Of a stretch of DNA of 64,000 nt, positions 37,304 to 47,927 are shown one piece after another. The position numbers were made by a program, and so were the translations under genes. The notes below the pieces were generated by a model. The model did no database searches, was not told where the DNA came from, and saw only the letters and a list, made by a program, of their open reading frames with translations. The stretch is from Sodalis sp. dw_96 (GTDB taxonomy: Bacteria > Pseudomonadota > Gammaproteobacteria > Enterobacterales > Enterobacteriaceae). The stretch is from the NCBI RefSeq assembly GCF_018449575.1, contig NZ_JAAVUT010000015.1:1-64000 (forward strand), read 5' to 3'. The first letter of the stretch is position 1. Each line of letters starts with the position of its first letter.

Positions 37304-38836
37304 ATGACCGCGCCATATATTAAAATGGAAGGGATCGCGAAAAGCTTTGGTCCCGTGCAGGCATTAAAATCCGTTGATTTTGAAATTTACACCCATGAAA
37401 TCCATGCCTTATTGGGTGAAAATGGCGCCGGAAAATCAACGTTGATGAAAATACTCTCCGGTATTTACGAACCGACGGCGGGTAAAATTACCATTGATAA
37501 TACTGAATACAGCAGGTTGGATCATAAAATAGCGGCAAGGCTCGGCATCGGTATTATATATCAGGAGCTGAGTGTCATTGATGAACTGACCGTATTGGAA
37601 AATCTGTTTATCGGTCGATTACCGGTAAAAAAAACGCTGGGGCTGAATCGGGTTGATTGGCAAGAAATGCGGTCCAAAGCGGCCATCATGTTATTACGGG
37701 TGGGATTAAAAATCAGGCTGGATGAAAAGGTTCGTAATCTTTCCATCAGCCAAAAGCAAATGCTGGAAATTGCTAAAACATTAATGTTGAATGCACGGGT
37801 TATCATTATGGATGAGCCTACATCTTCATTGACTTATAACGAGGTGGATTATCTTTTCCTGATAATGAATCAGCTGCGGCAAGACGGCACCGCCATCGTC
37901 TATATCTCCCATAAGCTGAATGAAATCCGGCGAATCTGTAACCGTTACACGGTAATGAAAGACGGCAGCAGCGTGGCAACGGGCGGGATTACCGATGTGA
38001 GCAACGACGATATTGTTCGTATGATGGTGGGCCGCGAGCTGCAAAACCGGTTTCGCGCCATGAAGGAGAGCGTCGGGGTGGAGGACGCGGAAACCATTTT
38101 TGAAGTTTGCAATATCACCAGCAAAGATAAGCGTCGGGTGCAAAACGTCTCTTTTACGGTTAAAAGAGGTGAAATCATGGGTTTCGCCGGTCTGGTGGGC
38201 TCGGGCCGAACAGAATTCATGAACTGTATATTTGGTGTGGAACCCACCAGCAGCGGTCGGGTTAAGCTGCATAATGTCGATATAACACCCTCGTCCCCCT
38301 TGGACGCCTTAAAAAAGGGCATGGGGTATATTACGGAGAGCCGACGTGAAAATGGATTTTTTGAGAACTTTTCCATCGCCCAAAATATTGCCATTAGCAA
38401 AAGCCTGAAAGAAGGTGGTTATAAAGGCGCCATGGGGTTGTTTAACCCAGCCCGAGAACGCGAATTAGCGGAAGAACAAAAAGAATTATTGTCTTTGAAA
38501 TGCAGCTCGGTGGATCAAAACATTACCGAGCTTTCCGGCGGTAACCAGCAAAAAGTATTGATATCAAAATGGCTGTGCTGCGAGCCGGAGGTCATTATTT
38601 TTGACGAGCCGACCCGCGGTATTGATGTCGGCGCAAAAGCGGAAATGTATAAAGTGATGCGCAACCTTGCCGCCACGGGAAAGACTATTTTGATGGTTTC
38701 CTCAGAGTTGCCGGAAATTTTATCGGTCTGCGATCGCATCGCCATATTCTGTGAAGGGAAACTGGCCAACATTCTTGATAATAATGAACGTATCAGCGAA
38801 GAGGACATCATGAAATGGGCGCTACCACAAAATTAA
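37304..38836 (+). CDS. alsA: D-allose ABC transporter ATP-binding protein
   Basis: Double-NBD sugar ABC ATPase, 510 residues, the E. coli AlsA length. The first domain has GENGAGKST (Walker A), LSISQKQMLEIAK and IIMDEPTSSL; the second has the usual degenerate GLVGSGRTE, LSGGNQQKVLISKWL and IIFDEPTRGIDVGAKAE. The start MTAPYIKMEGIAKSFGP at 37304 follows GGAGAG. It energises the AlsC pore with AlsB as receptor. Confidence 0.96.
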   Translation: MTAPYIKMEGIAKSFGPVQALKSVDFEIYTHEIHALLGENGAGKSTLMKILSGIYEPTAGKITIDNTEYSRLDHKIAARLGIGIIYQELSVIDELTVLENLFIGRLPVKKTLGLNRVDWQEMRSKAAIMLLRVGLKIRLDEKVRNLSISQKQMLEIAKTLMLNARVIIMDEPTSSLTYNEVDYLFLIMNQLRQDGTAIVYISHKLNEIRRICNRYTVMKDGSSVATGGITDVSNDDIVRMMVGRELQNRFRAMKESVGVEDAETIFEVCNITSKDKRRVQNVSFTVKRGEIMGFAGLVGSGRTEFMNCIFGVEPTSSGRVKLHNVDITPSSPLDALKKGMGYITESRRENGFFENFSIAQNIAISKSLKEGGYKGAMGLFNPARERELAEEQKELLSLKCSSVDQNITELSGGNQQKVLISKWLCCEPEVIIFDEPTRGIDVGAKAEMYKVMRNLAATGKTILMVSSELPEILSVCDRIAIFCEGKLANILDNNERISEEDIMKWALPQN

Positions 38837-38847
38837 AGGAAATAAAA

Positions 38848-39795
38848 ATGGATAAGTCCAGGTTCAACTTCCAGAAATTTTGGGATCAATATGGCACCTT
38901 TTTTATTCTGGCCATTATTGTTGCAATCTTTGGTTCATTATCCAGTGAATATTTTTTAAAGGCTAATAATATCACCCAGATTTTGGTGCAGAGTTCGGTC
39001 ACCGTGCTTATCGGCATGGGGGAATTTTTTGCCATATTGGTAGCGGGTATCGACCTGTCGGTAGGGGCGGTATTGGCCCTGTCCGGCATGGTGACGGCAA
39101 AACTGATGCTGGCGGGCCTGGATCCCCTGTCGGCGGCGCTGATTGGCGGGGTCGTGGTGGGCGGCCTGCTGGGGGCGATCAACGGCTGTCTGGTGAATTG
39201 GACCGGCCTGCACCCTTTTATCATTACCCTCGGCACCAATGCGATTTTCCGTGGCGTCACGCTGGTTATTTCCGACGCCAATTCGGTTTATGGTTTCTCA
39301 TTCGGTTTCGTTAATTTCTTCGCCGCCAGCCCATTGGGGATCCCGGTGCCGGTGATCTTTGCCCTGTTCATCGCCGTCATCCTTTGGTTTATCACTTCCC
39401 ATACCCGCCTGGGCCGGAACATTTACGCCCTGGGTGGCAATAAAAACTCCGCTTTTTTTTCAGGCATCGACGTCAAGTTTCATATTCTTATCGTATTTAT
39501 TATTTCCGGCATTTGCGCCGGGCTGGCCGGCGTGGTGTCAACCGCGCGTTTAGGGGCGGCGGAGCCTCTGGTCGGCATCGGTTTTGAAACCTATGCCATC
39601 GCCAGCGCGATTATCGGCGGAACCAGCTTTTTTGGCGGCAAGGGCCGAATTTTCTCGGTGGTGATTGGCGGTTTGATTATTGGCACGATTAATAACGGAC
39701 TTAATATCCTGCAAGTACAAACGTATTACCAATTAGTGGTCATGGGGGGATTAATTATCGCCGCCGTGGCATTAGACCGGCTGATCAGTAAATAG
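38848..39795 (+). CDS. alsC: D-allose ABC transporter permease
   Basis: Inner-membrane permease of the ribose/allose type, with eight or more hydrophobic segments and the conserved GIDLSVGAVLALSGM and YALGGNKNSAFFSGI. The ATG at 38848 has AAAGGA at ideal spacing overlapping the alsA stop, giving 315 residues. An earlier ATG at 38815 would give 326, the E. coli length, but overlaps alsA by 22 bases. Confidence 0.94.
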   Translation: MDKSRFNFQKFWDQYGTFFILAIIVAIFGSLSSEYFLKANNITQILVQSSVTVLIGMGEFFAILVAGIDLSVGAVLALSGMVTAKLMLAGLDPLSAALIGGVVVGGLLGAINGCLVNWTGLHPFIITLGTNAIFRGVTLVISDANSVYGFSFGFVNFFAASPLGIPVPVIFALFIAVILWFITSHTRLGRNIYALGGNKNSAFFSGIDVKFHILIVFIISGICAGLAGVVSTARLGAAEPLVGIGFETYAIASAIIGGTSFFGGKGRIFSVVIGGLIIGTINNGLNILQVQTYYQLVVMGGLIIAAVALDRLISK

Positions 39796-39804
39796 GGGCC
39801 CGAT

Positions 39805-40491
39805 ATGAAAATTTCTCCTTCACTGATGTGTATGGATTTAAGCAATTTCAAAGAGCAGATCGAGTTTATCGATGAGCACGCCGATTACCTGCATATCGAT
39901 ATCATGGACGGACATTTTGTGCCCAACCTGACGCTGTCGCCGTTTTTTGTCGAGCAGGTTAAACGGCTGGCCACTAAACCCCTGGACTGTCATTTAATGG
40001 TCACCAATCCCGAAGATTATATCGACACCTTGGCAAAGTGCGGTGCCGGCATGATTACCCTGCATCCCGAAACTCTTGCTGGCCAGGCGTTCCGTATTGT
40101 TGAGAAAATCACCTCCCTGGGGCTCAAGGTGGGTTTTATTCTGAGTCCGGAAAGTGCGGTGGAGGTTATGAAATATTATATCCACCTGGCGGATAAAATT
40201 ACCGTGCTGACCGTCGATCCCGGTTTTGCCGGCCAACCTTTCATCAGTGAAATGCTGGATAAAATCAGTCAGCTCAAACGCTATCGCGAGCAGCATAATC
40301 TGCGTTATGAAATAGAAATTGACGGCTCGTGCAATGCGCGCACGTTTACCTCCCTGATTAAAGCGGGAGCGGACGTGTTTATCGTCGGCTCCTCGGGTTT
40401 ATTCAATAATGCCGCCGATATTCGGCAAGCCTGGCAAATCATGCAGGCAAATATCCAGCAGGCTCAAAACGAGGCCGACGGCCATGCGTAA
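39805..40491 (+). CDS. alsE: D-allulose-6-phosphate 3-epimerase
   Basis: Converts D-allulose 6-phosphate to fructose 6-phosphate, the last step of allose breakdown. It has 228 residues (E. coli 231), with a ribulose-phosphate epimerase-like TIM barrel. Metal and active-site motifs are HIDIMDGHFVPNLT, DCHLMV, TVDPGFAGQPF, EIDGSCN and VGSSGLF. It is followed by alsK with an 8-base overlap. Confidence 0.95.
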   Translation: MKISPSLMCMDLSNFKEQIEFIDEHADYLHIDIMDGHFVPNLTLSPFFVEQVKRLATKPLDCHLMVTNPEDYIDTLAKCGAGMITLHPETLAGQAFRIVEKITSLGLKVGFILSPESAVEVMKYYIHLADKITVLTVDPGFAGQPFISEMLDKISQLKRYREQHNLRYEIEIDGSCNARTFTSLIKAGADVFIVGSSGLFNNAADIRQAWQIMQANIQQAQNEADGHA

Positions 40492-41401
40492 ACGGCGAAA
40501 GGTGGTGGTGGGAGTGGATATGGGCGCCACTCATATCAGAATTTGCCTGTTAACCGGCGACGGGCAGGTATTGATAACGGATAAAGAAAGAACCCGGCCG
40601 GTAATCGCCGAGGGCCTGGCCAAGGGGCTGACCGCCTTTATCAAAAGGCATTTGGCCGGACTGGAGGCGGATGTCGCCGCATTGATGATAGGCTTTCCCG
40701 CGTCCATCGGCCGGGATAAAAAAACCATTATTTCCGTGCCCAATCTGCCTTGCGATGCCGGGGAATTCACCGGTCTTGCCCCCTGCCTGGAAGCAGAATT
40801 TTTTTGCCCGGTGACCTTTGAACGTGATGTGAATATGCAATTGTATTACGACGTCACCGAGGAAAAGATAGCGGATAAACTGGTCCTGGGCTGCTATCTC
40901 GGTACCGGTTTCGGCTTCGGGGTCTGGCTGAACGGCGGCCCCTATGTCGGCGCACACGGCGTTGCCGGCGAACTGGGTCACATCCCCTTGGGGGATCCCG
41001 CCGCCCGCTGCGGCTGCGGCAACCCCGGCTGTCTGGAAACCCTGTGCTCCGGCGCGGCTCTGGCCCGCTGGTACGCCGCAGCGCCCCGGGATTACCCCTT
41101 AACCGAGTTATTCACCCATGGCCGATATGAAAAAAGCCTGATGGAGTTTATCGATCTGGGGGCCAAAGCCATTGCAACCGGAATCAATCTCTTCGATCCC
41201 GAATATGTATTGCTGGGGGGAGGCGTGATGGACATGGCGGATTTCCCTTATGACCGGCTGGTGGAACAAACCGGCGTGTTTACCCGCAAACCCCTGCCCT
41301 TTACGGCGCTGACCTTTGCCAAGGCCTCGTCGTCATCGTTTAACGGCGCCATAGGCGCCGCTCGCATGGGGTTGGACATGCCCGTCAGAAGGCATTTTTA
41401 G
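40484..41401 (+). CDS. alsK: D-allose kinase (ROK family)
   Basis: Phosphorylates allose after uptake. It has 305 residues (E. coli AlsK 309). The ATP loop is [15 protein letters not shown], the catalytic aspartate lies in FERDVN, and the ROK zinc motif is [10 protein letters not shown]...[11 protein letters not shown]. The start is set by homology ([16 protein letters not shown]) and overlaps alsE. Its last 17 bases overlap the end of the convergent glnS gene. No rpiB follows. Confidence 0.94.
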   Translation: MRKRRKVVVGVDMGATHIRICLLTGDGQVLITDKERTRPVIAEGLAKGLTAFIKRHLAGLEADVAALMIGFPASIGRDKKTIISVPNLPCDAGEFTGLAPCLEAEFFCPVTFERDVNMQLYYDVTEEKIADKLVLGCYLGTGFGFGVWLNGGPYVGAHGVAGELGHIPLGDPAARCGCGNPGCLETLCSGAALARWYAAAPRDYPLTELFTHGRYEKSLMEFIDLGAKAIATGINLFDPEYVLLGGGVMDMADFPYDRLVEQTGVFTRKPLPFTALTFAKASSSSFNGAIGAARMGLDMPVRRHF

Positions 41402-43052
41402 CCCAGGTATCCCGCAGCCCCACGGTACGGTTGAATACCGGATGCTGCCGGGTAAAATAACGGCTATCGGCGCAGAAATAGCCTTCCCGTTCAAACTGAT
41501 AGGGTTGTTCCGGCTTGGCGGCCAGGACGCCGCACTCGGCAAACCCCTGCTTGATCACCAGGGATTCCGGATTGATGGTGGCGAGGAAATCCTCCGCCGC
41601 CGCCGGATTGGCATCGCTGAACAGGCGATCGTATAAACGGAACTCCGCCGCGATGTTGCGGGTGGCGGATACCCAGTGAATCACCCCTTTCACCTTGCGC
41701 CCATCCGCCGGGTCCTTGCTCAGGGTCTGGGGATCGTAGGAACAGTAAATAGCAGTGATGTCACCCTGCGGGTCTTTATCGATACGTTCCGCCTTGACGA
41801 CATAGGCATTGCGCAAGCGGACCTCTTTACCCAGCACCAGGCGCTTGTACTGCTTATTGGCCTCTTCGCGGAAATCCGCTCGGTCGATATAGATTTCGCG
41901 GCTGAAGGCCACCTGTCGGCTGCCCATCTCCGGATTATTGGGATGATTGGGCATGGTCACGTCTTCCTCATAACCCGCCGGCAGATTCTCGATAATGACT
42001 TTTACCGGGTCGATGACCGCCATGGCGCGGGGAGCGGATTCATTCAAGTCCTCGCGGATGCAGGCTTCCAGCGCGGCCATTTCCACGTTGTTTTCCTGTT
42101 TGGTCACCCCGATGCGGCGACAAAACTCACGAATGGACGAAGCGGTGTAACCTCGGCGGCGCAGCCCTGAGATGGTGGGCATGCGCGGATCGTCCCAGCC
42201 CTCGACAATCTTATCCGCCACCAGCTGGTTCAGCTTGCGCTTGGACATGATGGCGTATTCGAGGTTGAGACGGGAAAACTCATATTGCCGCGGATGGCAG
42301 GGAATGGTGATGTTATCCAGTACCCAGTCATACAGGCGTCGGTTATCCTGAAATTCGAGGGTGCATAATGAATGGGTAATGCCTTCCAGGGCGTCGGATA
42401 TGCAGTGGGTAAAGTCATACATCGGATAGATGCACCACTTTGATCCGGTCTGGTGATGCTCGGCGAACTTGATTCGATAAAGCACCGGGTCGCGCATCAC
42501 CATAAAAGGCGAGGCCATGTCGATTTTGGCCCGCAGGCAGGCGGAGCCTTCCGGAAATCCGCCGCTGCGCATGATGGCGAACAGCGCCAGGTTTTGCTCC
42601 ACCGGACGATCTCGGAACGGGCTGTTTTTGCCGGGCGTCGTCAAATTGCCGCGGTATTCGCGGATGGCGTCGGGGGACAATTCGTCCACATACGCTAACC
42701 CCTTGTTGATCAATTCGATGGCATAGGCATGCAGTTGGTCGAAGTAATCCGAGGAATAATGGATTTCACCGCTCCAGTCGAACCCCAGCCATTTCACATC
42801 CTGCTTGATGGAATCGACATATTCGATATCTTCTTTGGCCGGATTGGTATCGTCGAAGCGCAGGTTGCATTTTCCCTGATAATCGTTGGCGATGCCGAAG
42901 TTCAGGCAAATGGATTTGGCATGGCCGATATGCAAATAGCCGTTAGGCTCCGGCGGGAAACGGGTATGCACGGAGCTGTGCTTTCCGGTGGCCAGATCTT
43001 CATCAATAATTTGACGAATAAAATTAGTCGGGCGGGCTTCAGCCTCACTCAT
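41385..43052 (-). CDS. glnS: Glutamine-tRNA ligase
   Basis: Class I aminoacyl-tRNA synthetase, 555 residues (E. coli 554). The HIGH motif is in [15 protein letters not shown] (residues 41-44) and the KMSKS-like motif in [11 protein letters not shown]. The C-terminal anticodon-binding barrels are intact, ending [11 protein letters not shown]. The end overlaps alsK on the other strand by 17 bases, so the two genes have no room for separate terminators. Confidence 0.98.
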   Translation of the reverse strand: MSEAEARPTNFIRQIIDEDLATGKHSSVHTRFPPEPNGYLHIGHAKSICLNFGIANDYQGKCNLRFDDTNPAKEDIEYVDSIKQDVKWLGFDWSGEIHYSSDYFDQLHAYAIELINKGLAYVDELSPDAIREYRGNLTTPGKNSPFRDRPVEQNLALFAIMRSGGFPEGSACLRAKIDMASPFMVMRDPVLYRIKFAEHHQTGSKWCIYPMYDFTHCISDALEGITHSLCTLEFQDNRRLYDWVLDNITIPCHPRQYEFSRLNLEYAIMSKRKLNQLVADKIVEGWDDPRMPTISGLRRRGYTASSIREFCRRIGVTKQENNVEMAALEACIREDLNESAPRAMAVIDPVKVIIENLPAGYEEDVTMPNHPNNPEMGSRQVAFSREIYIDRADFREEANKQYKRLVLGKEVRLRNAYVVKAERIDKDPQGDITAIYCSYDPQTLSKDPADGRKVKGVIHWVSATRNIAAEFRLYDRLFSDANPAAAEDFLATINPESLVIKQGFAECGVLAAKPEQPYQFEREGYFCADSRYFTRQHPVFNRTVGLRDTWAKNAF

Positions 43053-43297
43053 CTTGATGTTCCTCTAATCGAAAGCACGACATTCATTCCTCTTATGTTC
43101 CAACAAGCCAAGTTTCGACACAACCAATAGTTGCAGAAAATCTCAAGCCGGACTTGGCTGGATGCCCGCTCGGCGTTCAATGACGGAGCGTTGCCGGATG
43201 AAGTTATTCTACCATAAGCGGAGAAAGGACGGGGGATAACGGGCAAGCGGGCCTGCCCGGAAAAACGGAGGGACGGTTTAGCGTTCCGAGGCTTGCT
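43053..43297. other. Region upstream of glnS
   Basis: These 245 bases hold the glnS promoter region, and no gene. Together with the palindromic element that follows they make up the 493-base nagE-glnS gap. Confidence 0.4.
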
Positions 43298-43520
43298 GAC
43301 AAAGTGCCCGGTCGGGACGGAATACTAGATCGTAAACACGCTGTAAATACATCCCTGTACGCTCGATCCGCGCGATTACGGCTACCCTCCCTGGTAGCCG
43401 CCCTTCGGGCCAACGCCTTACGGCGTTGTTCCAATACGCTCCCGGCGTATTGGTCCCTGGCGCGGACGGTTTACTTTTCTATCATTCCGTCCCGCCTTAT
43501 TGACCCCCGATACGTTTGTC
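43298..43520. repeat. MITE-like palindromic element, copy 2, with nested hairpins
   Basis: Ends GACAAA and TTTGTC are inverted. Inside them a long palindrome (43313-43494) has arms CGGGACGGAATACTAGAT..GTAAAC and GTTTACTTTTCTATCATTCCGTCCCG. The arms match copy 1 at both outer and inner parts, but the middle of each arm has changed in step, keeping the pairing. The loop has grown by three further hairpins: GCTACC..GGTAGC, CAACGCC..GGCGTTG and CCAATACG..CGTATTGG. It lies between nagE and glnS, 26 bases past the nagE stop. Confidence 0.8.
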
Positions 43521-43545
43521 AACGATCTTCGGAATGGGTCAGAAC

Positions 43546-45600
43546 TTATTTCGCGGTGATATCGAGCAATTTGCTCTCGCCGGCGATGACCAGACCACTA
43601 GCGGTAGCGGAAATCGCACCGAACTGGTCCATATTGGTGACCACCACCGGACTGATCAGGGAGCGGGCGTTGGCGTTCAGGTAATCCAGATCCAGCTCAA
43701 GAATCGGCTGTCCCTGAGTGACTTTGCTGCCTTCGTCCACCAGACAGGTGAATCCTTGCCCCTGCAAATTAACGGTATCGATGCCGATATGCACCACGAC
43801 TTCGGCGCCGGTGTCGGTTTCCAGGCAAAATGCATGGTGTGTACCGAACATTTTCACCAACGTTCCGTTGGCGGGCGACAATACCAGATTACCGGTGGGA
43901 CGAATGGCGACCCCTTCCCCCACGGCTTTGCTGGCAAAACCTTCATCGGGCACCTGTTCCAGCGGCACGATTTCACCTGTCAGCGGTGAAATCAGGCTGA
44001 CCACCACCGGACGCTGCGCTTGGGAGGCATTAACCGGCGTTACCGGCGCCGCCGCGGGCGCGGGGGCTTGGGAAACCGACCTGGCCGCCGCCACCGGACC
44101 GGTGGTGAGGACTTTGCGCATGGCATCGGCAATGATTTCGGCACGGGTGCCGACGATGACCTGCACGCTCTCTTTATTTAAACGAATCACCCCCTGCGCC
44201 CCCAGGTTTTTCGCCAGGGATTCATTCACTATCGCCGAGTCTTTCACGCTCAGACGCAGACGGGTGATGCAGGCATCGATGCCGGTGAGGTTATCGGACC
44301 CCCCTACCGCGCTGATAAAACGGCGCGCCAGCACTTCGGTTTCGCCGGCCTTGCCGCCGGCTACCGGTGTAGTATCCACATCGACATTGTAACCGTCGGC
44401 TTCGTCACCGGCCATGGCCAGTTCACGTCCCGGGGTCAGCAGATTGAAGCGTTTGATGGTGTAACGGAATACCACATAATAGATGACGAAGAACACCAAC
44501 CCTTGCGGAATCAGCATATACCAGTGCACGGCCAGCGGGTTGCGGGACGACAGCACCATATCCACCAGGCCGGCGCTGAAGCCGAAACCGGCCATCCAGT
44601 GCATGCTGGCGGCGATAAATACCGACAAACCGGTGAGCAGCGCATGGAGGAAATACAGCACCGGCGCCACGAACATGAAGGAGAATTCCAATGGTTCGGT
44701 GATACCGGTAAAAAACGCGGCAAAGGCGCCGGCCAACATGATACCGGCCACTTTGCTTCTGTTTTCCGGACGGGCGCAGTGATAAATGGCCAGTGCGGCG
44801 CCGGGTAAACCGAACATCATGATCGGGAAGAAACCTGCCTGATAGCGGCCGGTTATGCCGGGGATACCTGTACCGTTGGCGATGGATTGCGCGCCGCCGA
44901 GGAATTTCGGAATGTCGTTGATGCCGGCCACGTCGAACCAGAATACTGAGTTCAGGGCATGGTGCAGGCCGACCGGGATCAGCAGGCGGTTAAAGAAGGC
45001 GTAAATGCCCGCGCCGAGCGCGCCCATATGCTGGATGTATACCCCGAAACCCACCAGGGCATTAAAAATCACCGGCCAGAGGTACATCAGGATGAACGAT
45101 ACGACGATCATCACAAAGGAAACCAGTATGGGTACCAGACGCCGCCCGCTGAAGAATGACAGGGCCTTGGGCAGCTCAACCTGGCTGAAGCGGTTATACA
45201 ACTCGGCGGAAATGATGCCCACCAGGATGCCGACGAACTGGTTGTTGATCTTGCCGAACGCCGCGGGAACGCTGGCCACCGGAATTTTTTGAATCATCGC
45301 CACCGCCGCCGGAGCGCATAAAGTGGTGACCACCATGAAACCCACCAGACCGGACAACGCCGCCGCGCCGTCCTTGTCCTTGGACATGCCATACGCCACG
45401 CCCACGGCGAACAGCAAAGACATATTATTGATGATTGCCGAACCGGCGGTGATGAAGAAAGCGGCCAGCGAACTGTCGCTCCCCCAGCCCACCGGGTCAA
45501 TCCAGTAGCCGACACCCATCAGGATGGCGGCGGCGGGCAATGTCGCCACCGGCACCATCAGCGCGCGGCCAATCTTCTGTAGATAACTGAGTATATTCAC
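43546..45600 (-). CDS. nagE: N-acetylglucosamine PTS transporter, EIICBA
   Basis: Imports and phosphorylates N-acetylglucosamine. A single 684-residue chain holds IIC (about 1-385, ten or so membrane spans), IIB (about 420-500, phospho-Cys C444 in GIDACITRLRL) and IIA (about 535-684, active histidines H589 and H604 in THHAFC and VVVHIGIDT). It is longer than E. coli NagE (648), mainly through an Ala/Pro linker before IIA. The start is GTG at 45600 (MNILSYLQKIGRALMVPVA). It is divergent from nagB across NagC- and CRP-like sites. Confidence 0.97.
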   Translation of the reverse strand: MNILSYLQKIGRALMVPVATLPAAAILMGVGYWIDPVGWGSDSSLAAFFITAGSAIINNMSLLFAVGVAYGMSKDKDGAAALSGLVGFMVVTTLCAPAAVAMIQKIPVASVPAAFGKINNQFVGILVGIISAELYNRFSQVELPKALSFFSGRRLVPILVSFVMIVVSFILMYLWPVIFNALVGFGVYIQHMGALGAGIYAFFNRLLIPVGLHHALNSVFWFDVAGINDIPKFLGGAQSIANGTGIPGITGRYQAGFFPIMMFGLPGAALAIYHCARPENRSKVAGIMLAGAFAAFFTGITEPLEFSFMFVAPVLYFLHALLTGLSVFIAASMHWMAGFGFSAGLVDMVLSSRNPLAVHWYMLIPQGLVFFVIYYVVFRYTIKRFNLLTPGRELAMAGDEADGYNVDVDTTPVAGGKAGETEVLARRFISAVGGSDNLTGIDACITRLRLSVKDSAIVNESLAKNLGAQGVIRLNKESVQVIVGTRAEIIADAMRKVLTTGPVAAARSVSQAPAPAAAPVTPVNASQAQRPVVVSLISPLTGEIVPLEQVPDEGFASKAVGEGVAIRPTGNLVLSPANGTLVKMFGTHHAFCLETDTGAEVVVHIGIDTVNLQGQGFTCLVDEGSKVTQGQPILELDLDYLNANARSLISPVVVTNMDQFGAISATASGLVIAGESKLLDITAK

Positions 45601-45705
45601 CTTGATTCCCCTTTAGACCCTATTGTGCAACCCAAATTTTGGGCTGTTACCCCTGCCTGCTTCCAATCTCGCGTTAAATGACCCCATCACCAGCAGTGTA
45701 GGAAG

Positions 45706-45728
45706 TTTAATTTTCAACGCAAATTAAA
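45706..45728. promoter_or_regulatory. NagC-like operator near nagE
   Basis: The dyad TTTAATTT-TCAACG(C)-AAATTAAA matches the AT-rich NagC operator pattern. Together with the second site at 45801-45821 it could form a repression loop, as shown for E. coli nagE-nagB. Confidence 0.6.
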
Positions 45729-45736
45729 TACCCGCA

Positions 45737-45758
45737 ATATGTGATTATTGTCACCTTG
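45737..45758. promoter_or_regulatory. CRP-like site between nagE and nagB
   Basis: TGTGA-TTATTG-TCACC fits the CRP consensus at nine of ten half-site positions. It lies between the two NagC-like operators, as in E. coli, and would activate both divergent promoters. Confidence 0.6.
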
Positions 45759-45800
45759 TTGCTGTTGAATTTGTGACTTATTCTGATAAATATGTCAAAC

Positions 45801-45821
45801 TTATTTTGCTTAGCGAAAAAT
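45801..45821. promoter_or_regulatory. NagC-like operator near nagB
   Basis: TTATTTTGC-TTA-GCGAAAAAT is a weaker dyad of the NagC type, about 94 bases from the nagE-side site, close to nine helix turns. Confidence 0.45.
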
Positions 45822-45940
45822 CCGCATATAACTGTTCCGGTGGCGTGAAGAGTCGCCCCCTCGTGTTACAGGGTGAAGGCGTCAACGCTATACTCTTCAT
45901 ACCAGGCCGGAAAGATGCCCTAATCTGCAAGAGGTCAATA

Positions 45941-46741
45941 ATGAGACTCATTCCGTTACAAACCGCCGCCGAAGTCGGCAAATGGGCGGCCGCCTATATC
46001 GTCAGCCGCATCAATGCGTTTAAACCCACCACGGAACGGCCCTTTATCCTGGGTCTGCCCACCGGCAGCACCCCCCTTGAAGCCTACAAACATCTTATTG
46101 AAATGCATAAAGCGGGCCAGGTCAGTTTTAAACATGTGGTCACCTTCAACATGGATGAATACGTCGGCTTGCCCGCCTCCCATCCTGAAAGTTATTATAC
46201 TTTCATGCATAATAATTTCTTCGATCATATCGATATCCCCAGTGAAAATATCAACCTTCTCAACGGCAATGCGCCTGACATCGACGAGGAGTGCCGCCGT
46301 TACGAAGAAAAAATCAAATCCTACGGCAAGATCCATCTGTTTATGGGCGGCGTCGGTAATGACGGTCACATTGCCTTTAATGAACCGGCCTCTTCGCTGG
46401 CGTCCCGCACCCGCATCAAAACCCTGACCCTGGAAACCCGCCGGGTAAATTCCCGCTTTTTCGAGGACGATGTGGAGAAGGTTCCCCGTTTCGCCTTGAC
46501 CGTGGGCGTCGGCACCCTGCTGGATGCGGAAGAGGTGATGATTCTGGTGATTGGCCACCAAAAAGCCCAGGCATTGCAGGCCGCCGTGGAGGGGAATGTA
46601 AATCATATGTGGACTATTAGCTGCCTGCAGCTTCATGCTAAAGCGGTGATGGTTTGCGATGAACCTTCCACCTTGGAACTTAAGGTCAAAACAGTGAAAT
46701 ATTTCCGTGAACTGGAAGCGGATAGTCTGAAAACTGTTTGA
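45941..46741 (+). CDS. nagB: Glucosamine-6-phosphate deaminase
   Basis: Converts glucosamine 6-phosphate to fructose 6-phosphate and ammonia. The ATG at 45941 gives [17 protein letters not shown] and 266 residues, as in E. coli. The catalytic aspartate is in FNMDEYVGL, and [17 protein letters not shown] holds the second aspartate, the histidine and the glutamate. It is the first gene of nagBAC. Confidence 0.97.
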   Translation: MRLIPLQTAAEVGKWAAAYIVSRINAFKPTTERPFILGLPTGSTPLEAYKHLIEMHKAGQVSFKHVVTFNMDEYVGLPASHPESYYTFMHNNFFDHIDIPSENINLLNGNAPDIDEECRRYEEKIKSYGKIHLFMGGVGNDGHIAFNEPASSLASRTRIKTLTLETRRVNSRFFEDDVEKVPRFALTVGVGTLLDAEEVMILVIGHQKAQALQAAVEGNVNHMWTISCLQLHAKAVMVCDEPSTLELKVKTVKYFRELEADSLKTV

Positions 46742-46760
46742 AATTCACCGGGAGCGAACG

Positions 46761-47906
46761 ATGTACGCACTAACCAATGGCCGGATTTTCACCGGCTATC
46801 AGATACTTGACGACCATGCGCTAGTGATAGCCGACGGGTTGATCAATGAAGTTTGTCCGACGGCTTCGTTGCCGGCCGAAATTGAGCGCCGCGATCTGGC
46901 CGGGGCGGTTTTGGCGCCGGGTTTTATCGATTTGCAGCTCAATGGCTGCGGCGGAGTGCAATTCAACGACTCCCTTGAGGCTTTATCCGTTGAAACGCTG
47001 GAAATTATGCAGCACGCCAATGAGAAATCGGGCTGTACCAGTTTCCTGCCGACGCTTATCACCAGCACCGACGAATTTATGTACCGCGCCATTGAAGTCA
47101 TGCGCGCGTTTTTAGCCCAACACAAAAACCAGGCGCTGGGTCTGCACCTGGAAGGGCCCTATTTGAACCCGATTAAAAAAGGCACCCACGATCCGGCGTT
47201 GATGCGGGTCCCCAGCGCGGCGATGATTGACCATCTCTGCGCCAATGCCGATGTTATCGCCCAACTCACCCTGGCGCCGGAACAAGTGGATGCCGCCGTT
47301 ATCCGCCGGCTGCGGCAGGCGGGTATCGTGGTTTCCGCCGGACATTCAAACGCCACTTATGCTCAGGCGAAAGCGGGTTTTGCCGCCGGCATCAGTTCCG
47401 CCACCCATCTGTTCAACGCCATGCCGCAGCTGGTGGGACGTGAACCGGGTCTTATCGGGGCCATCTTCGATGCGCCGGAAATCTATTGCGGTATTATCGC
47501 CGACGGCCTGCATGTCAATTACGCCAACGTGCGCAACGCCAAACGCATTAAAGGCGACAAACTGGTGCTGGTTACCGACGCCACCGCGCCGGCCGGGGCC
47601 GACAGCCAGATTGACCGGTTTATTTTCGCCGGTAAAACAATCTACTATCGCGACGGCCTGTGCGTGGATGAACACGGCACGCTGAGCGGTTCGGTCCTAA
47701 CGATGATTGACGCGGTACGCAATAGCGTTGACTATGTCGGTATTCCATTGGATGAAGCGTTGCGGATGGCGACGTTGTACCCCGCGCAGGCTTTAGGTGT
47801 GAGCGATCGCTTAGGCACTTTGCAGGTGGGCAAAGCGGCTAATCTTACCGCCTTTACCCGCGATTACCGGATAATCAAAACCATTGTGAATGGTGATGAA
47901 GTTTAA
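46761..47906 (+). CDS. nagA: N-acetylglucosamine-6-phosphate deacetylase
   Basis: Removes the acetyl group from GlcNAc-6-phosphate; its product feeds NagB. It has 381 residues (E. coli 382). Metal and substrate motifs are [40 protein letters not shown] and [10 protein letters not shown]. It starts 19 bases after nagB, with GGGAG upstream. Confidence 0.97.
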   Translation: MYALTNGRIFTGYQILDDHALVIADGLINEVCPTASLPAEIERRDLAGAVLAPGFIDLQLNGCGGVQFNDSLEALSVETLEIMQHANEKSGCTSFLPTLITSTDEFMYRAIEVMRAFLAQHKNQALGLHLEGPYLNPIKKGTHDPALMRVPSAAMIDHLCANADVIAQLTLAPEQVDAAVIRRLRQAGIVVSAGHSNATYAQAKAGFAAGISSATHLFNAMPQLVGREPGLIGAIFDAPEIYCGIIADGLHVNYANVRNAKRIKGDKLVLVTDATAPAGADSQIDRFIFAGKTIYYRDGLCVDEHGTLSGSVLTMIDAVRNSVDYVGIPLDEALRMATLYPAQALGVSDRLGTLQVGKAANLTAFTRDYRIIKTIVNGDEV

Positions 47907-47927
47907 TAAAAAGCGAGTAGAGCACTG

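Larger units (their letters stand above)
45601..45940. other. nagE-nagB divergent control region
   Basis: This 340-base gap separates the divergent nag genes and holds the two NagC-like sites and the CRP-like site listed separately. The frame upstream of nagB (from 45773) is an accidental extension. Confidence 0.6.
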
